A stretch of DNA of 64,000 bases from Mesostigma viride (GCA_009746045.1 RPFO01000156.1:4240591-4304590); one strand, 5' to 3'; counted from the first letter of the stretch, positions 1 through 13,275 are shown. The notes: a model not told the origin generated them from the letters alone. Numbers and translations are program-made.

Positions 1-3000
1 GAAGGATTCATGGTGGCATGGTGAAGGATTCATGGTGGCATGGTGAAGGATTCGTGGTGGCATGGTGAAGGATTCATGGTGGCATGGTGAAGGATTCATG
101 GTGGCATGGTGAAGGATTCATGGTGGCATGGTGAAGGATTCATGGTGGCATGCATGGTGAAGGATTCATGGTGGCATGGTGAAGGATTCATGGTGGCATG
201 GTGAAGGATTCATGGTGGCATGGTGAAGGATTCATGGTGGCATGGTGAAGGATTCATGGTGGCATGCATGGTGAAGGATTCATGGTGGCATGGTGAAGGA
301 TTCATGGTGGCATGGTGAAGGATTCATGGTGGCATGGTGAAGGATTCATGGCGGCATGCATGGTGAAGGATTCATGGTGGCATGGTGAAGGATTCATGGT
401 GGCATGGTGAAGGATTCATGGTGGCATGGTGAAGGATTCATGGTGGCATGGTGAAGGATTCATGGTGGCATGCATGGTGAAGGATTCATGGTGGCATGGT
501 GAAGGATTCATGGTGGCATGGTGAAGGATTCATGGTGGCATGGTGAAGGATTCATGGTGGCATGGTGAAGGATTCATGGTGGCATGGTGAAGGATTCATG
601 GTGGCATGGTGAAGGATTCATGGTGGCATGGTGAAGGATTCATGGTGGCATGGTGAAGGATTCATGGCGGCATGCATGGTGAAGGATTCATGGTGGCATG
701 GTGAAGGATTCATGGTGGCATGGTGAAGGATTCATGGCGGCATGGTGAAGGATTCATGGTGGCATGGTGAAGGATTCATGGTGGCATGGTGAAGGATTCA
801 TGGTGGCATGCATGGTGAAGGATTCATGGTGGCATGCATGGTGAAGGATTCGTGGTGGCATGGTGAAGGATTCATGGTGGCATGCATGGTGAAGGATTCG
901 TGGTGGCATGGTGAAGGATTCATGGTGGCATGGTGAAGGATTCATGGTGGCATGGTGAAGGATTCATGGCGGCATGGTGAAGGATTCATGGTGGCATGGT
1001 GAAGGATTCATGGTGGCATGGTGAAGGATTCATGGTGGCATGGTGAAGGATTCATGGTGGCATGGTGAAGGATTCATGGTGGCATGGTGAAGGATTCATG
1101 GTGGCATGGTGAAGGATTCGTGGTGGCATGGTGAAGGATTCATGGTGGCATGGTGAAGGATTCATGGTGGCATGGTGAAGGATTCATGGTGGCATGGTGA
1201 AGGATTCATGGTGGCATGGTGAAGGATTCATGGTGGCATGGTGAAGGATTCATGGTGGCATGGTGAAGGATTCATGGTGGCATGGTGAAGGATTCATGGT
1301 GGCATGGTGAAGGATTCATGGTGGCATGGTGAAGGATTCGTGGTGGCATGGTGAAGGATTCATGGTGGCATGGTGAAGGATTCATGGTGGCATGGTGAAG
1401 GATTCATGGTGGCATGGTGAAGGATTCATGGTGGCATGGTGAAGGATTCATGGTGGCATGGTGAAGGATCCATGGTGGCATGGTGAAGGATTCATGGTGG
1501 CATGGTGAAGGATTCGTGGTGGCATGGTGAAGGATTCATGGTGGCATGGTGAAGGATTCATGGTGGCATGGTGAAGGATTCATGGTGGCATGCATGGTGA
1601 AGGATTCATGGTGGCATGGTGAAGGATTCATGGTGGCATGGTGAAGGATTCATGGTGGCATGGTGAAGGATTCATGGCGGCATGGTGAAGGATTCATGGT
1701 GGCATGGTGAAGGATTCATGGTGGCATGGTGAAGGATTCATGGTGGCATGGTGAAGGATTCGTGGTGGCATGGTGAAGGATTCATGGTGGCATGGTGAAG
1801 GATTCATGGTGGCATGGTGAAGGATTCGTGGTGGCATGGTGAAGGATTCATGGTGGCATGGTGAAGGATTCGTGGTGGCATGGTGAAGGATTCATGGTGG
1901 CATGGTGAAGGATTCATGGTGGCATGGTGAAGGATTCATGGTGGCATGGTGAAGGATTCGTGGTGGCATGGTGAAGGATTCATGGTGGCATGGTGAAGGA
2001 TTCATGGTGGCATGGTGAAGGATTCATGGTGGCATGCATGGTGAAGGATTCATGGTGGCATGGTGAAGGATTCATGGTGGCATGGTGAAGGATTCATGGT
2101 GGCATGGTGAAGGATTCATGGCGGCATGGTGAAGGATTCATGGTGGCATGGTGAAGGATTCATGGTGGCATGGTGAAGGATTCATGGTGGCATGGTGAAG
2201 GATTCGTGGTGGCATGGTGAAGGATTCATGGTGGCATGGTGAAGGATTCATGGTGGCATGGTGAAGGATTCATGGTGGCATGGTGAAGGATTCATGGTGG
2301 CATGGTGAAGGATTCATGGTGGCATGGTGAAGGATTCATGGTGGCATGGTGAAGGATTCATGGTGGCATGGTGAAGGATTCATGGTGGCATGGTGAAGGA
2401 TTCATGGTGGCATGGTGAAGGATTCGTGGTGGCATGGTGAAGGATTCATGGTGGCATGGTGAAGGATTCATGGTGGCATGGTGAAGGATTCATGGTGGCA
2501 TGGTGAAGGATTCATGGTGGCATGGTGAAGGATTCATGGTGGCATGGTGAAGGATTCATGGTGGCATGGTGAAGGATTCATGGTGGCATGGTGAAGGATT
2601 CGTGGTGGCATGGTGAAGGATTCATGGTGGCATGGTGAAGGATTCATGGTGGCATGGTGAAGGATTCATGGTGGCATGCATGGTGAAGGATTCATGGTGG
2701 CATGGTGAAGGATTCATGGTGGCATGGTGAAGGATTCATGGTGGCATGGTGAAGGATTCATGGTGGCATGGTGAAGGATTCATGGTGGCATGGTGAAGGA
2801 TTCATGGTGGCATGGTGAAGGATTCATGGTGGCATGGTGAAGGATTCGTGGTGGCATGGTGAAGGATTCATGGTGGCATGGTGAAGGATTCATGGTGGCA
2901 TGGTGAAGGATTCGTGGTGGCATGGTGAAGGATTCATGGTGGCATGGTGAAGGATTCGTGGTGGCATGGTGAAGGATTCATGGTGGCATGGTGAAGGATT

Positions 3001-6000
3001 CATGGTGGCATGGTGAAGGATTCATGGTGGCATGGTGAAGGATTCATGGTGGCATGGTGAAGGATTCGTGGTGGCATGGTGAAGGATTCATGGTGGCATG
3101 GTGAAGGATTCATGGTGGCATGGTGAAGGATTCATGGTGGCATGGTGAAGGATTCATGGTGGCATGGTGAAGGATTCATGGCGGCATGGTGAAGGATTCA
3201 TGGTGGCATGGTGAAGGATTCATGGTGGCATGGATGGTGAAGGATTCATGGTGGCATGGTGAAGGATTCATGGTGGCATGGTGAAGGATTCATGGTGGCA
3301 TGGTGAAGGATTCGTGGTGGCATGGTGAAGGATTCATGGTGGCATGGTGAAGGATTCATGGTGGCATGGTGAAGGATTCGTGGTGGCATGGTGAAGGATT
3401 CATGGTGGCATGGTGAAGGATTCATGGTGGCATGGTGAAGGATTCATGGTGGCATGGTGAAGGATTCATGGTGGCATGGTGAAGGATTCATGGTGGCATG
3501 GTGAAGGATTCATGGTGGCATGGTGAAGGATTCATGGTGGCATGGTGAAGGATTCGTGGTGGCATGGTGAAGGATTCATGGTGGCATGGTGAAGGATTCA
3601 TGGTGGCATGGTGAAGGATTCATGGTGGCATGGTGAAGGATTCATGGTGGCATGGTGAAGGATTCATGGTGGCATGGTGAAGGATTCATGGTGGCATGGT
3701 GAAGGATTCATGGTGGCATGGTGAAGGATTCATGGTGGCATGGTGAAGGATTCGTGGTGGCATGGTGAAGGATTCATGGTGGCATGGTGAAGGATTCATG
3801 GTGGCATGGTGAAGGATTCATGGTGGCATGGTGAAGGATTCATGGTGGCATGGTGAAGGATTCATGGTGGCATGGTGAAGGATTCATGGTGGCATGGTGA
3901 AGGATTCATGGTGGCATGGATGGTGAAGGATTCATGGTGGCATGGTGAAGGATTCATGGTGGCATGGTGAAGGATTCATGGTGGCATGGTGAAGGATTCG
4001 TGGTGGCATGGTGAAGGATTCATGGTGGCATGGTGAAGGATTCATGGTGGCATGGTGAAGGATTCGTGGTGGCATGGTGAAGGATTCATGGTGGCATGGT
4101 GAAGGATTCATGGTGGCATGGTGAAGGATTCATGGTGGCATGGTGAAGGATTCATGGTGGCATGGTGAAGGATTCATGGTGGCATGGTGAAGGATTCGTG
4201 GTGGCATGGTGAAGGATTCATGGTGGCATGGTGAAGGATTCATGGTGGCATGGTGAAGGATTCATGGTGGCATGGTGAAGGATTCATGGTGGCATGGTGA
4301 AGGATTCATGGTGGCATGGTGAAGGATTCATGGTGGCATGGTGAAGGATTCATGGTGGCATGGTGAAGGATTCATGGTGGCATGGTGAAGGATTCATGGT
4401 GGCATGGTGAAGGATTCATGGTGGCATGGTGAAGGATTCATGGTGGCATGGTGAAGGATTCATGGTGGCATGGTGAAGGATTCATGGTGGCATGGTGAAG
4501 GATTCGTGGTGGCATGGTGAAGGATTCATGGTGGCATGGTGAAGGATTCGTGGTGGCATGGTGAAGGATTCATGGTGGCATGGTGAAGGATTCATGGTGG
4601 CATGGTGAAGGATTCATGGTGGCATGGTGAAGGATTCATGGTGGCATGGTGAAGGATTCATGGTGGCATGGTGAAGGATTCATGGTGGCATGGTGAAGGA
4701 TTCATGGTGGCATGGTGAAGGATTCATGGTGGCATGGTGAAGGATTCATGGTGGCATGGTGAAGGATTCATGGTGGCATGGTGAAGGATTCATGGTGGCA
4801 TGGTGAAGGATTCATGGTGGCATGGTGAAGGATTCATGGTGGCATGGTGAAGGATTCGTGGTGGCATGGTGAAGGATTCATGGTGGCATGGTGAAGGATT
4901 CATGGTGGCATGGTGAAGGATTCATGGTGGCATGGTGAAGGATTCATGGTGGCATGGTGAAGGATTCATGGTGGCATGGTGAAGGATTCATGGTGGCATG
5001 GTGAAGGATTCATGGTGGCATGGTGAAGGATTCATGGTGGCATGGTGAAGGATTCATGGTGGCATGGTGAAGGATTCATGGTGGCATGGTGAAGGATTCA
5101 TGGTGGCATGGTGAAGGATTCATGGTGGCATGGTGAAGGATTCATGGTGGCATGGTGAAGGATTCATGGTGGCATGGTGAAGGATTCATGGTGGCATGGT
5201 GAAGGATTCATGGTGGCATGGTGAAGGATTCATGGTGGCATGGTGAAGGATTCATGGTGGCATGGTGAAGGATTCATGGTGGCATGGTGAAGGATTCATG
5301 GTGGCATGGTGAAGGATTCATGGTGGCATGGTGAAGGATTCGTGGTGGCATGGTGAAGGATTCATGGTGGCATGGTGAAGGATTCATGGTGGCATGGTGA
5401 AGGATTCATGGTGGCATGGTGAAGGATTCATGGTGGCATGGTGAAGGATTCATGGTGGCATGGTGAAGGATTCATGGTGGCATGGTGAAGGATTCATGGT
5501 GGCATGGTGAAGGATTCATGGTGGCATGCATGGTGACGGATTCATGGTGGCATGGTGAAGGATTCATGGTGGCATGGTGAAGGATTCATGGTGGCATGGT
5601 GAAGGATTCATGGTGGCATGGTGAAGGATTCATGGTGGCATGGTGAAGGATTCATGGTGGCATGGTGAAGGATTCATGGTGGCATGGTGAAGGATTCATG
5701 GTGGCATGGTGAAGGATTCATGGTGGCATGCATGGTGAAGGATTCATGGTGGCATGGTGAAGGATTCGTGGTGGCATGGTGAAGGATTCATGGTGGCATG
5801 GTGAAGGATTCATGGTGGCATGGTGAAGGATTCATGGTGGCATGCATGGTGAAGGATTCATGGTGGCATGGTGAAGGATTCATGGTGGCATGGTGAAGGA
5901 TTCATGGTGGCATGGTGAAGGATTCATGGTGGCATGCATGGTGAAGGATTCATGGTGGCATGGTGAAGGATTCATGGTGGCATGCATGGTGAAGGATTCA

Positions 6001-7216
6001 TGGTGGCATGGTGAAGGATTCATGGCGGCATGGTGAAGGATTCATGGTGGCATGGTGAAGGATTCATGGTGGCATGGTGAAGGATTCATGGTGGCATGGT
6101 GAAGGATTCATGGTGGCATGGTGAAGGATTCATGGCGGCATGGTGAAGGATTCATGGTGGCATGGTGAAGGATTCATGGCGGCATGCATGGTGAAGGATT
6201 CATGGTGGCATGCATGGTGAAGGATTCATGGTGGCATGCATGGTGAAGGATTCATGGTGGCATGGTGAAGGATTCATGGTGGCATGGTGAAGGATTCATG
6301 GTGGCATGGTGAAGGATTCATGGTGGCATGGTGAAGGATTCATGGTGGCATGGTGAAGGATTCATGGTGGCATGGTGAAGGATTCATGGTGGCATGGTGA
6401 AGGATTCATGGTGGCATGCATGGTGACGGATTCATGGTGGCATGGTGAAGGATTCATGGTGGCATGGTGAAGGATTCATGGTGGCATGGTGAAGGATTCA
6501 TGGTGGCATGGTGAAGGATTCATGGTGGCATGGTGAAGGATTCATGGCGGCATGGTGAAGGATTCATGGTGGCATGGTGAAGGATTCATGGTGGCATGGT
6601 GAAGGATTCATGGTGGCATGGTGAAGGATTCATGGTGGCATGGTGAAGGATTCATGGTGGCATGGTGAAGGATTCATGGTGGCATGCATGGTGAAGGATT
6701 CATGGTAGCATGGTGAAGGATTCATGGTGGCATGGTGAAGGATTCATGGTGGCATGGTGAAGGATTCATGGTGGCATGGTGAAGGATTCATGGTGGCATG
6801 GTGAAGGATTCATGGCGGCATGGTGAAGGATTCATGGCGGCATGGTGAAGGATTCATGGTGGCATGGTGAAGGATTCATGGTGGCATGGTGAAGGATTCA
6901 TGGTGGCATGGTGAAGGATTCGTGGCGGCATGGTGAAGGATTCATGGTGGCATGGTGAAGGATTCATGGTGGCATGGTGAAGGATTCATGGTGGCATGGT
7001 GAAGGATTCATGGTGGCATGGTGAAGGATTCATGGTGGCATGGTGAAGGATTCATGGTGGCATGGTGAAGGATTCATGGTGGCATGGTGAAGGATTCATG
7101 GTGGCATGGTGAAGGATTCATGGTGGCATGGTGAAGGATTCATGGTGGCATGGTGAAGGATTCATGGTGGCATGGTGAAGGATTCATGGTGGCATGGTGA
7201 AGGATTCATGGCGGCA
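1..7216. repeat. 22-bp minisatellite array, ~325 copies
   Basis: Head-to-tail copies of a 22-bp unit (GAAGGATTCATGGTGGCAT plus GGT) fill the first 7.2 kb and run off the left edge. Variants are: a 26-bp unit with an extra CATG (spelling CATGCATGG), common before ~900 and again between 5500 and 6700; an A-to-G change (TTCGTGG); and a T-to-C change (CATGGCGG). Because 22 is not a multiple of 3 and stops recur, no long reading frame survives, so the array is not coding. The G-variant positions repeat with an offset of 1086 bp (1120/2206, 1340/2426, 1516/2602, 1762/2848, 1828/2914, 1872/2958), which shows higher-order duplication. The array ends at a GGCGGCATTC junction. Confidence 0.97.
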
Positions 7217-7478
7217 TTCATACCTGTGAGACAGCCATGTAGCATGCTGTTGCCTTCAACAATCGCGAGTACTTTCTTGCATGTAAGGACAACTTCTGGG
7301 GTATTCTTACTTAACCCACTTCTGTGTGTCCAGGGAGGCGTTAAATTTTTGTGGTCGGCAACATCGGATGATCTAAGTGTCACCGGTGTGGCTGCAAACA
7401 TCTGGTGGGCCAACATAGTATTAATTCCGCGTTTTAAAACCTGTTCGCTTCTTTTTGGGATGAACCGGCCCTTGAAAC

Positions 7479-9209
7479 GTGCCGTGCATTCGATTGAGGG
7501 GACTGGCTTGCTTGCCGCGTTTCCAAAACGACACTCCCACCTTTATGACTTGCTGCTGCCCTCCTCCCCTGGCTGGCATGGCCGCCCCTCTGCCATCCTC
7601 CATGGTGGTGCGCTGTTTGCCAGAGTGTAACTTTGCGCAGGACGTTGGGGATGCGGTGCTCGCGTGCCCCACCAGCTTTGCGTGCGTGATCTCGGCTACG
7701 GTGGCGCTCAGCTGCGCAAGCAACGACGAGGTTCCCCTCACGCCCGCCGACCTGCAGGCCGACATTGCCGCCGCACTGGGCCAGCCGCCCTGCGCGGTGC
7801 AGCTGTCGCTGGAGGAGGCCAACACGGCCAACGACATCTACACGCTGGACGTCACCGTCTACCAGGCGTCGGCGGCGGATGCGGACCAGCTCAAGGGCTT
7901 GATCGAGGCGCCCAGCTTCACCACCGTGCTGCAGCTGTCCTTCCTCTCCGCGGGCATCCCCTCGGCGCAAGTCACCTCGCTCACGGGCGCGTGCGCGGCC
8001 CCGGGGGCCACCTCCGACCCGCACTTCACCACCGGGTCGGGCGCCCGCTTTGACTTTATGGGCGTGCCGGGCGAGAGCTACTGCGTGCTGACCAGCCCGC
8101 AGGTGCACGTGAACACGCGCATGACAAGTGGCGCCGGAGCGGTGGCCGGTGCCAGCGGTGCCAGCTCCCTGCCCTTGCCCACCTGGATGGACGCTGTGTC
8201 GGTGCGACACCTGTCAGACGTTGTGGTGGTGACGGCGGACGGCCCCGCAGGGACACCGTTTGCTCAGTCGTACGGCACCATCATGGTCAACGGGGTATGT
8301 CAGCCTCCCTGCCGCGCAACAAAAAATTTCTTGGTGGCTGGGCCCAGCTAATCTGCATACATTCTTTGCCTCCCTGTTTGCCTGCTTCTTCCCCTTTTCT
8401 CCTAGCTGAGAGCACAGTCACCTCTGTTTCCTTCTACTTCCCCAAAGTTTTCTCAATGTCTGGCCCTTGTTGCTGCAAAGATACCCTCTAGGCAGTAACC
8501 GATAGCCCCTGTAGTTGGATGCAGTAGTACGCGTCGCAGCACACCTGTAGCCTGCCACAGGTCATCTACACAGCGTGCTTTTCTTTGGTGCACCCCAAGC
8601 CATGCACATGGTGTAGATCAAATGCTGGCCAGGTGCTAGCCAGGTTCTAGACACGTGCGGGCAGAGGAAGACACATGGGTCGTTGTGATGCAGCGTTGTG
8701 CATTTGCCAGGTTCTCCATCAGCTCTCTCCCTTGGTCATGGTGTTGACACGCTTGGTTGCTGTTAATCGAATGATGGACGTGCGCGTGCCAAGTCCCCGT
8801 CGTGTACCTTTGATGTGTGCTGCTGGGTCTACTCCTGCCCTGTTGGTCTATTTACTGCATGCAATTGCAGGTGGAGTCAATGGCTGGTTTGAGAAGCATT
8901 GAGCGGCTGTCGTCCGGCGCCACAATTCAACGCAAGAAGATGCGCACGACCATCACCATACCGGGAGTCATCACCCTCGAGATTGAGGTGGTGCGTGCCG
9001 CGTTCTGGGAGACGGGCAAGGGGCCGGGGAAGAACTTCCTCAACTTTGTGGTCAAGGACCACAACGCTGCGCTGGACATGCACGGCGTCCTGGGCCAGAG
9101 CCTGGGTGCCAATAGCCCGGCTGGCACCCCGTTTGCTGGCAGTGTCGAGGATTACAAGACGACCAGCATTCTGGCCACCGATTGCGCCAACACCAAGTTT
9201 TTCATGTAG
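7479..9209 (+). CDS. Root-cap/vWD-like secreted-type protein gene (two visible exons)
   Basis: Exon A ends at 8294 (donor GTATGT at 8295) and exon B starts at 8871 after TTGCAG. Both junctions are phase 0 in the same frame and the stop is TAG 9207-9209. The protein contains SDPHFTTGSGARFDFMGVPG followed by YCVLTSPQVHVNTRM, the hallmark of the plant root-cap/vWD-like family. Exon B ends with MHGVLGQSLG and ILATDCANTKFFM, matching the family's C-terminal HGVLGQTY and final Cys regions. The first ~80 residues before this domain resemble the degenerate repeats of algal extracellular proteins and are unassigned. The 5' end is uncertain: the first in-frame ATG is 7479, but a possible acceptor (TTTGCGCAG, ending 7640) suggests an upstream exon may be missing, and no signal peptide is visible. 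The family is structural/extracellular with no defined enzymatic role; location is inferred only from the family. Confidence 0.7.
8295..8870 (+). other. Intron of the root-cap-like gene
   Basis: A 576-bp GT-AG intron with donor GTATGT and acceptor CAATTGCAG after a pyrimidine-containing stretch. Removing it joins two phase-0 exons and unites the two halves of the root-cap domain. No repeat or ORF of note inside. Confidence 0.75.
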
Positions 9210-9819
9210 AATATACTAAGCGTCAGAACGGGAGAATGTGGCAGCTGGTCATTTGTTGCTGCCAAAGACAGCGCGATAAGCTGCGGCTGGAAATGGAATC
9301 TTCCAGCACGCCAACCCGCCCTGCTCTCGGCGTCGCTTTGCTAATTACTCTTTCTTTTAAGTCTGCTTCTCACTTGTTACTTCCATTCCCAGTGGCGATC
9401 ACTTTGGTACTCGACGCTTTGTTTCTCCGAGGTACTACTCCTTCGGATACCAGCTCCGCCAAACCAATGCCTTTCTTGTGTTATGCCTGTTGTCCTGCTC
9501 TCTTATTTGTCACGATCGTCAGATCACTCAGATGGCTGTCAGGTGTGCAAGCTTTCCTTAACGCGGTGTTTTATTAGCAGTAATATATGGCTGATATCTT
9601 GCTCCGCCCCCCCGCGGGCTGACTTTGCGGCGCAGCCCGGTTATTAGGCTGTTTTACTTCATTCCGCGGTGTGGATCGGGTGTCCCATGCCGGCTGTAGT
9701 TACTTTGTCGTGGTATCTCTTGTTAGCGTTGGCTTTGTTTATTTTTAAGTGGGTGCCTTCACTCTGATAATATATGTTTTGTCAATTGTAGAATTTTTTT
9801 TTAGCAACTACTTAGTAAG

Positions 9820-9870
9820 TAAGTACGTGCGTGTCATGCGCATAGGCATGCCACGGAGTACTATGCTGAT
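9820..9870 (+). repeat. Dispersed ~50-bp repeat, copy 1
   Basis: AGTAAGTACGTGCGTGTCAT through CACGGAGTACTATGCT recurs with few differences at 22510-22563, where it abuts a 5'-truncated Penelope-like RT fragment. It is probably part of an unidentified element. The surrounding 9210-10058 stretch, 3' of the root-cap-like gene, shows no supportable gene. Confidence 0.6.
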
Positions 9871-9889
9871 AGATCTCATTGGAAAAATA

Positions 9890-9985
9890 AATACACAGAG
9901 AAGCAGACAAACATCAAAGAGACAAGCAACGCAGGCCAGAAATCTGGAAGAATCCGACCATGGTAGCTCGGCTGTCCGCCTTCCC
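9890..9985 (+). repeat. Dispersed repeat shared with 30995-31095
   Basis: GCAGGCCAGAAATCTGG and the following AATCCGACCATGGTAGCTCG recur as GCAGGCCAGAAATCGGG and AATCCGGACCATGGTAGCTC inside the CACTA-type element at about 31035-31080. The similarity covers roughly 100 bp. The source family is not recognised. Confidence 0.5.
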
Positions 9986-10099
9986 CGCGCGCGGGGCAGG
10001 GCTGGACCGGCTCCCCTGCTCCTCACCTTTGATTACATGGCGGATCAGCTGTTGTTTCTCAAATGCCGCAAGAAGCTCGTAGGATAGCATTTGTAGGAC

Positions 10100-10508
10100 A
10101 TCTTGCTCGCACCATCAAGGTCGACACCGCCCTTGGTCTGTGTGGAGATGGAGGCACAGGTCGTAAAGCGAGGCGTAGTCCCCGAAGAAGATGCAACGCA
10201 GGGCAGCATGCCGGGGACATGTTGGTCCAGTCGTGATCATCGACCTTGAAAGGTTCAGGCCGAAAGCGGGGTTCTGAGGGGCGTGAAGACCCTCCTGGTT
10301 TGTCGGCGGAGCGGGTGCGTTTAGGGTCAGGCGATGCCGATGGCGAGGCATTGAGCCCGGGAGGGTGCGGGGCGACCACCAGTGCGCGACTAGTGTCACC
10401 GCTGCCTGCCGGACCTGAGGGCGAAGCTGCAGCCGGAGCTGCAGACGTATTTTCATGGCCGAGCGCATCCGCCAAACTGCGTTGCGTCGAGGAGCGTTTG
10501 CTCGTCAT
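10100..10508 (-). pseudogene. Minus-strand ORF fragment, possibly element-derived
   Basis: The minus strand reads MTSKRSSTQRSLADALGHEN from 10508, through a Ser/Pro/Ala-rich stretch (about residues 20-100), to KVDDHDWTNMS near 10215. After this the sensible frame shifts to one reading RHAALRCIFFGDYASLYDLC. The low-complexity head followed by a more conserved tail, and the frame break, look like an ORF1/gag-type remnant, but I do not recognise the family. It could also be a decayed host exon. Confidence 0.3.
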
Positions 10509-10638
10509 ATATTGCGTAATAGCTTCGGAAAATTATATCAGCATGTGCGTCTTAGAAAGACGAAGCGATAGTTATGTTCACAGCTGAATTCGGGGCTCAA
10601 ACGTGAAAGTTATGAGCTCCGCCGTCAGCCATGGCTAT

Positions 10639-10672
10639 CTCGTGGCTCGTGGCTCGTGGCTCGTGGCTCGGG
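10639..10672 (+). repeat. 7-bp tandem repeat (CTCGTGG)
   Basis: Four perfect copies and one degenerate copy of CTCGTGG. Simple sequence with no associated gene. Confidence 0.85.
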
Positions 10673-10899
10673 AAAAAGGACCATGGCTCTCTACTGCCAG
10701 AGTAAATTCTGTTAGCCCTACACAATAGAAACGACTACACGGTCAGTGGTATTCCTGGATGATACAAGGAATTTCCCCTGTCTCTAGGGGTTGATAGTAT
10801 TAAGTGAGATAAGTCCGATTTGGAGGTAAACGATCTTGCTATTAATGGCAGCAGAAGCCACCAGTTCATTCCAGGTTATACAAGGGCGCGAGCTAGTGA

Positions 10900-10995
10900 G
10901 GGTGGGGCCTCCCTCTGTCTCATTGTCTACAGGGATTCAAGGGACCTTTATTGGTACGGTCCACGTGACGCAGTCACATGTTTTAAGTAAGCTAT
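10900..10995 (+). repeat. Dispersed repeat with CACGTGAC/GTCACGTG palindrome, copy 1
   Basis: CCACGTGACGCAGTCACATG, preceded by GGGATTCAAGGGACCTTTA, resembles 40852-40915 (GGGGTTCGGAAGGTTCCTTT, then CCACGTGACGCAGTCACGTG). In the second copy the motif is a perfect 8-bp inverted repeat around GCA. It may be the end of an unrecognised element. 11000-12150 otherwise shows no supportable gene. Confidence 0.45.
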
Positions 10996-11238
10996 TCGTT
11001 TTGGTCAATAATGCAGGTACCGTACTTTAGAAACATTAAATTGGCCAGGCACTTCCTTTTGTATGTCGTGCAGAACATCGCACAGTTGTCTAATGCATGA
11101 GACAAAGACAATGAGAAACAGGTCAGAATGGTAAGATGAGTTGTCTTGCATTATGATGTCGGTCCTGTCCTGGAGCTGATTCCCATAATAAAGGGAAGAA
11201 GATAAGACATGAAAAGGTATTTACTGAAAACTGGGTAT

Positions 11239-11308
11239 ATATGCTGGTTGTCTCATTGATATGCTGATGGATCAGAATATGCTGGTTGTCTCATTGATAT
11301 GCTGATGT
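11239..11308 (+). repeat. 38-bp tandem duplication
   Basis: ATATGCTGGTTGTCTCATTG and the following ATATGCTGATG occur twice, offset by 38 bp. It is a local duplication without coding support. Confidence 0.8.
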
Positions 11309-12156
11309 GTTGGCATTCACAAGCATGTCTGCGGGGTCTATTGTATGCTAATACGTTGTCTACTAGTCAATACAAAAGCACTAGGGTGCATCATTTACGC
11401 ACATCGCCGGCACTTCTGAGCCACAAGCAACTTCAGGCCGCCTCTGCCATTAGAAACATCTTTATACAGGTGGACTCTGCTATGATGGAGAGCTATTGAT
11501 GCAAATTCGGCATGAACACACTTGCATCCATATCCATCGCCACTACGGCCATCAATCATTCTCCCCTGAGGCGGGCATCGTGACTGACAAGTCATGTACA
11601 TTAAGCTAAAGTACTCTATCATTCAGACGAATCCGTTAACAAATGCCAAAAAGCATGAGGCCATGACTGCCACAGGTATTTTAGGTCATGGTAGATTTGA
11701 CATAATGCCTAACCATAAATCATCTGCCCATCTGGTTGTTCATCCTGCCATCCAGACAAGCACTCCAGCTCCCTGGCCATTGCTGGCGCATAGCATAGCC
11801 CCGTACACTCGGACAGCCACCAGCCAAGGGCATCCACCTCCTGCACCACAGCACGACATGTGGCGTGCACACACGGACCACCCACTCGAGCCGCAATGAG
11901 ACGCGCGGTGGCCCCATGGTGGGCGGTGGCGTGCAGTGGGCGTGCACCATGGATGGGAGGACCGCACGTAGGAACGCTTCAACACGCAAGCTACACGGTC
12001 ACTCGCACCCGCCACATCACCACCCCTGCATTGCGCGCAACCGCCCCTTGCCTTGCTCGCGCTTTGTAGCAAGCCACAAATGTCAGCAGAGGGCAGGCGT
12101 TCTGCCCTAGCGTGCATCGTCCAACAGCCAGCTATGTCTGTGGGGAGGCCACCCAT

Positions 12157-12262
12157 GGCTAGTGTACGGGTACGGGTACGGTCAAATACGGTACAGCATG
12201 TCTGGGCAGTGAATACGGCATGAATACGGAAAAAATACAGTGAACATACTGTAAATACGTAG
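12157..12262 (+). repeat. Dispersed repeat with TCAAATACGG core, copy 1
   Basis: GCTAGTGTACGGGTACGG, then TCAAATACGG, then CATGTCTG and GGCAGTGAATACGG match the reverse complement of 33665-33775 over about 105 bp with small gaps. The two copies share an end near CTAGTGTA. Two diverged copies of an unidentified element end are the simplest reading. Confidence 0.55.
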
Positions 12263-12340
12263 AAAATATTGGTGGGCACCCACAGCATCTCAGTAAATAC
12301 GCCAAAAATAGACAGTAGCGCGCAGTACCGGGATGCACTA

Positions 12341-13275
12341 CCCATGGCTACCGCCACCTTGTTGCCGACAACACGCGCTACCGCCACCTTGTTGCCGACA
12401 ACAAGCGCTACCGCCACCTTGTTGCCGACAACAAGCGCTACCGCCACCTTGTTGCCGACAACAAGCGCTACCGCCACCTTGTTGCCGACAACAAGCGCTA
12501 CCGCCGCCTTGTTGCCGACAGCAAGCGCTACCGCCACCTCGTTGCCGACAACAAGCGCTACCGCCACCTTGTTGCCGACAGCACGCGCTACCGCCACCTT
12601 GTTGCCGACAGCACGCGCTACCGCCACCTTGTTGCCGACCGCACGCGCTACCAGCACCTTGTTGCCGGCAGCACGCGCTACCGCCACCTTGTTGCCGGCA
12701 GCACGCGCTACCGCCACCTTGTTGCCGACCACAAGCGCTACCGCCACCTTGTTGCCGACAGCACGCGCTACCGCCACCTTGTTGCCGACAGCACGCGCTA
12801 CCGCCACCTTGTTGCCGACAACAAGCGCTACCGCCACCTTGTTGCCGACAACAAGCGCTACCGCCACCTTGTTGCCGACAACAAGCGCTACCGCCACCTT
12901 GTTGCCGACAACAAGCGCTACCAGCACCTTGTTGCCGACAGCACGCGCTACCGCCACCTTGTTGCCGACAGCATGCGCTACCGTCACCTTGTTGCCGACA
13001 GCACGCGCTACCGCCACCTTGTTGCCGACAGCATGCGCTACCGCCACCTTGTTGCCGGCAGCACGCGCTACCGCCACCTTGTTGCCGACAGCACGTGCTA
13101 CCGCCACCTTGTTGCCGACAGCACGCGCTACCGCCACCTTGTTGCCGACAGCACGCGCTACCGCCACCTTGTTGCCGACACCATGCGCTACCGCCACCTT
13201 GTTGCCGACAGCATGCGCTACCGCCACCTTGTTGCCGACAGCACGCGCTACCGTCACCTTGTTGCCGACAGCATG
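12341..13275. repeat. 30-bp tandem array, ~31 copies
   Basis: The unit contains CGCTACCGCCACCTTGTTGC plus CGACARCAMG and keeps strict 30-bp spacing across 935 bp. Because 30 is divisible by three, several frames on both strands stay open for hundreds of codons (for example Leu-Pro-Thr/Ala-Thr or Val-Gly-Asn-Lys repeats). Base changes cluster at the same unit positions (A/G at one site, C/A or T at another) with no visible bias toward synonymous change in any frame, so I treat it as non-coding minisatellite. Confidence 0.9.

Noticed and set aside
1-7216. Possible CRISPR-like array.
   Set aside because: Units are contiguous with no unique spacers; it is a minisatellite in a eukaryotic context.
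7172-7630. ORF of 152 codons starting in the end of the minisatellite.
   Set aside because: Begins in the repeat and overlaps the root-cap-like gene in another frame without any domain.
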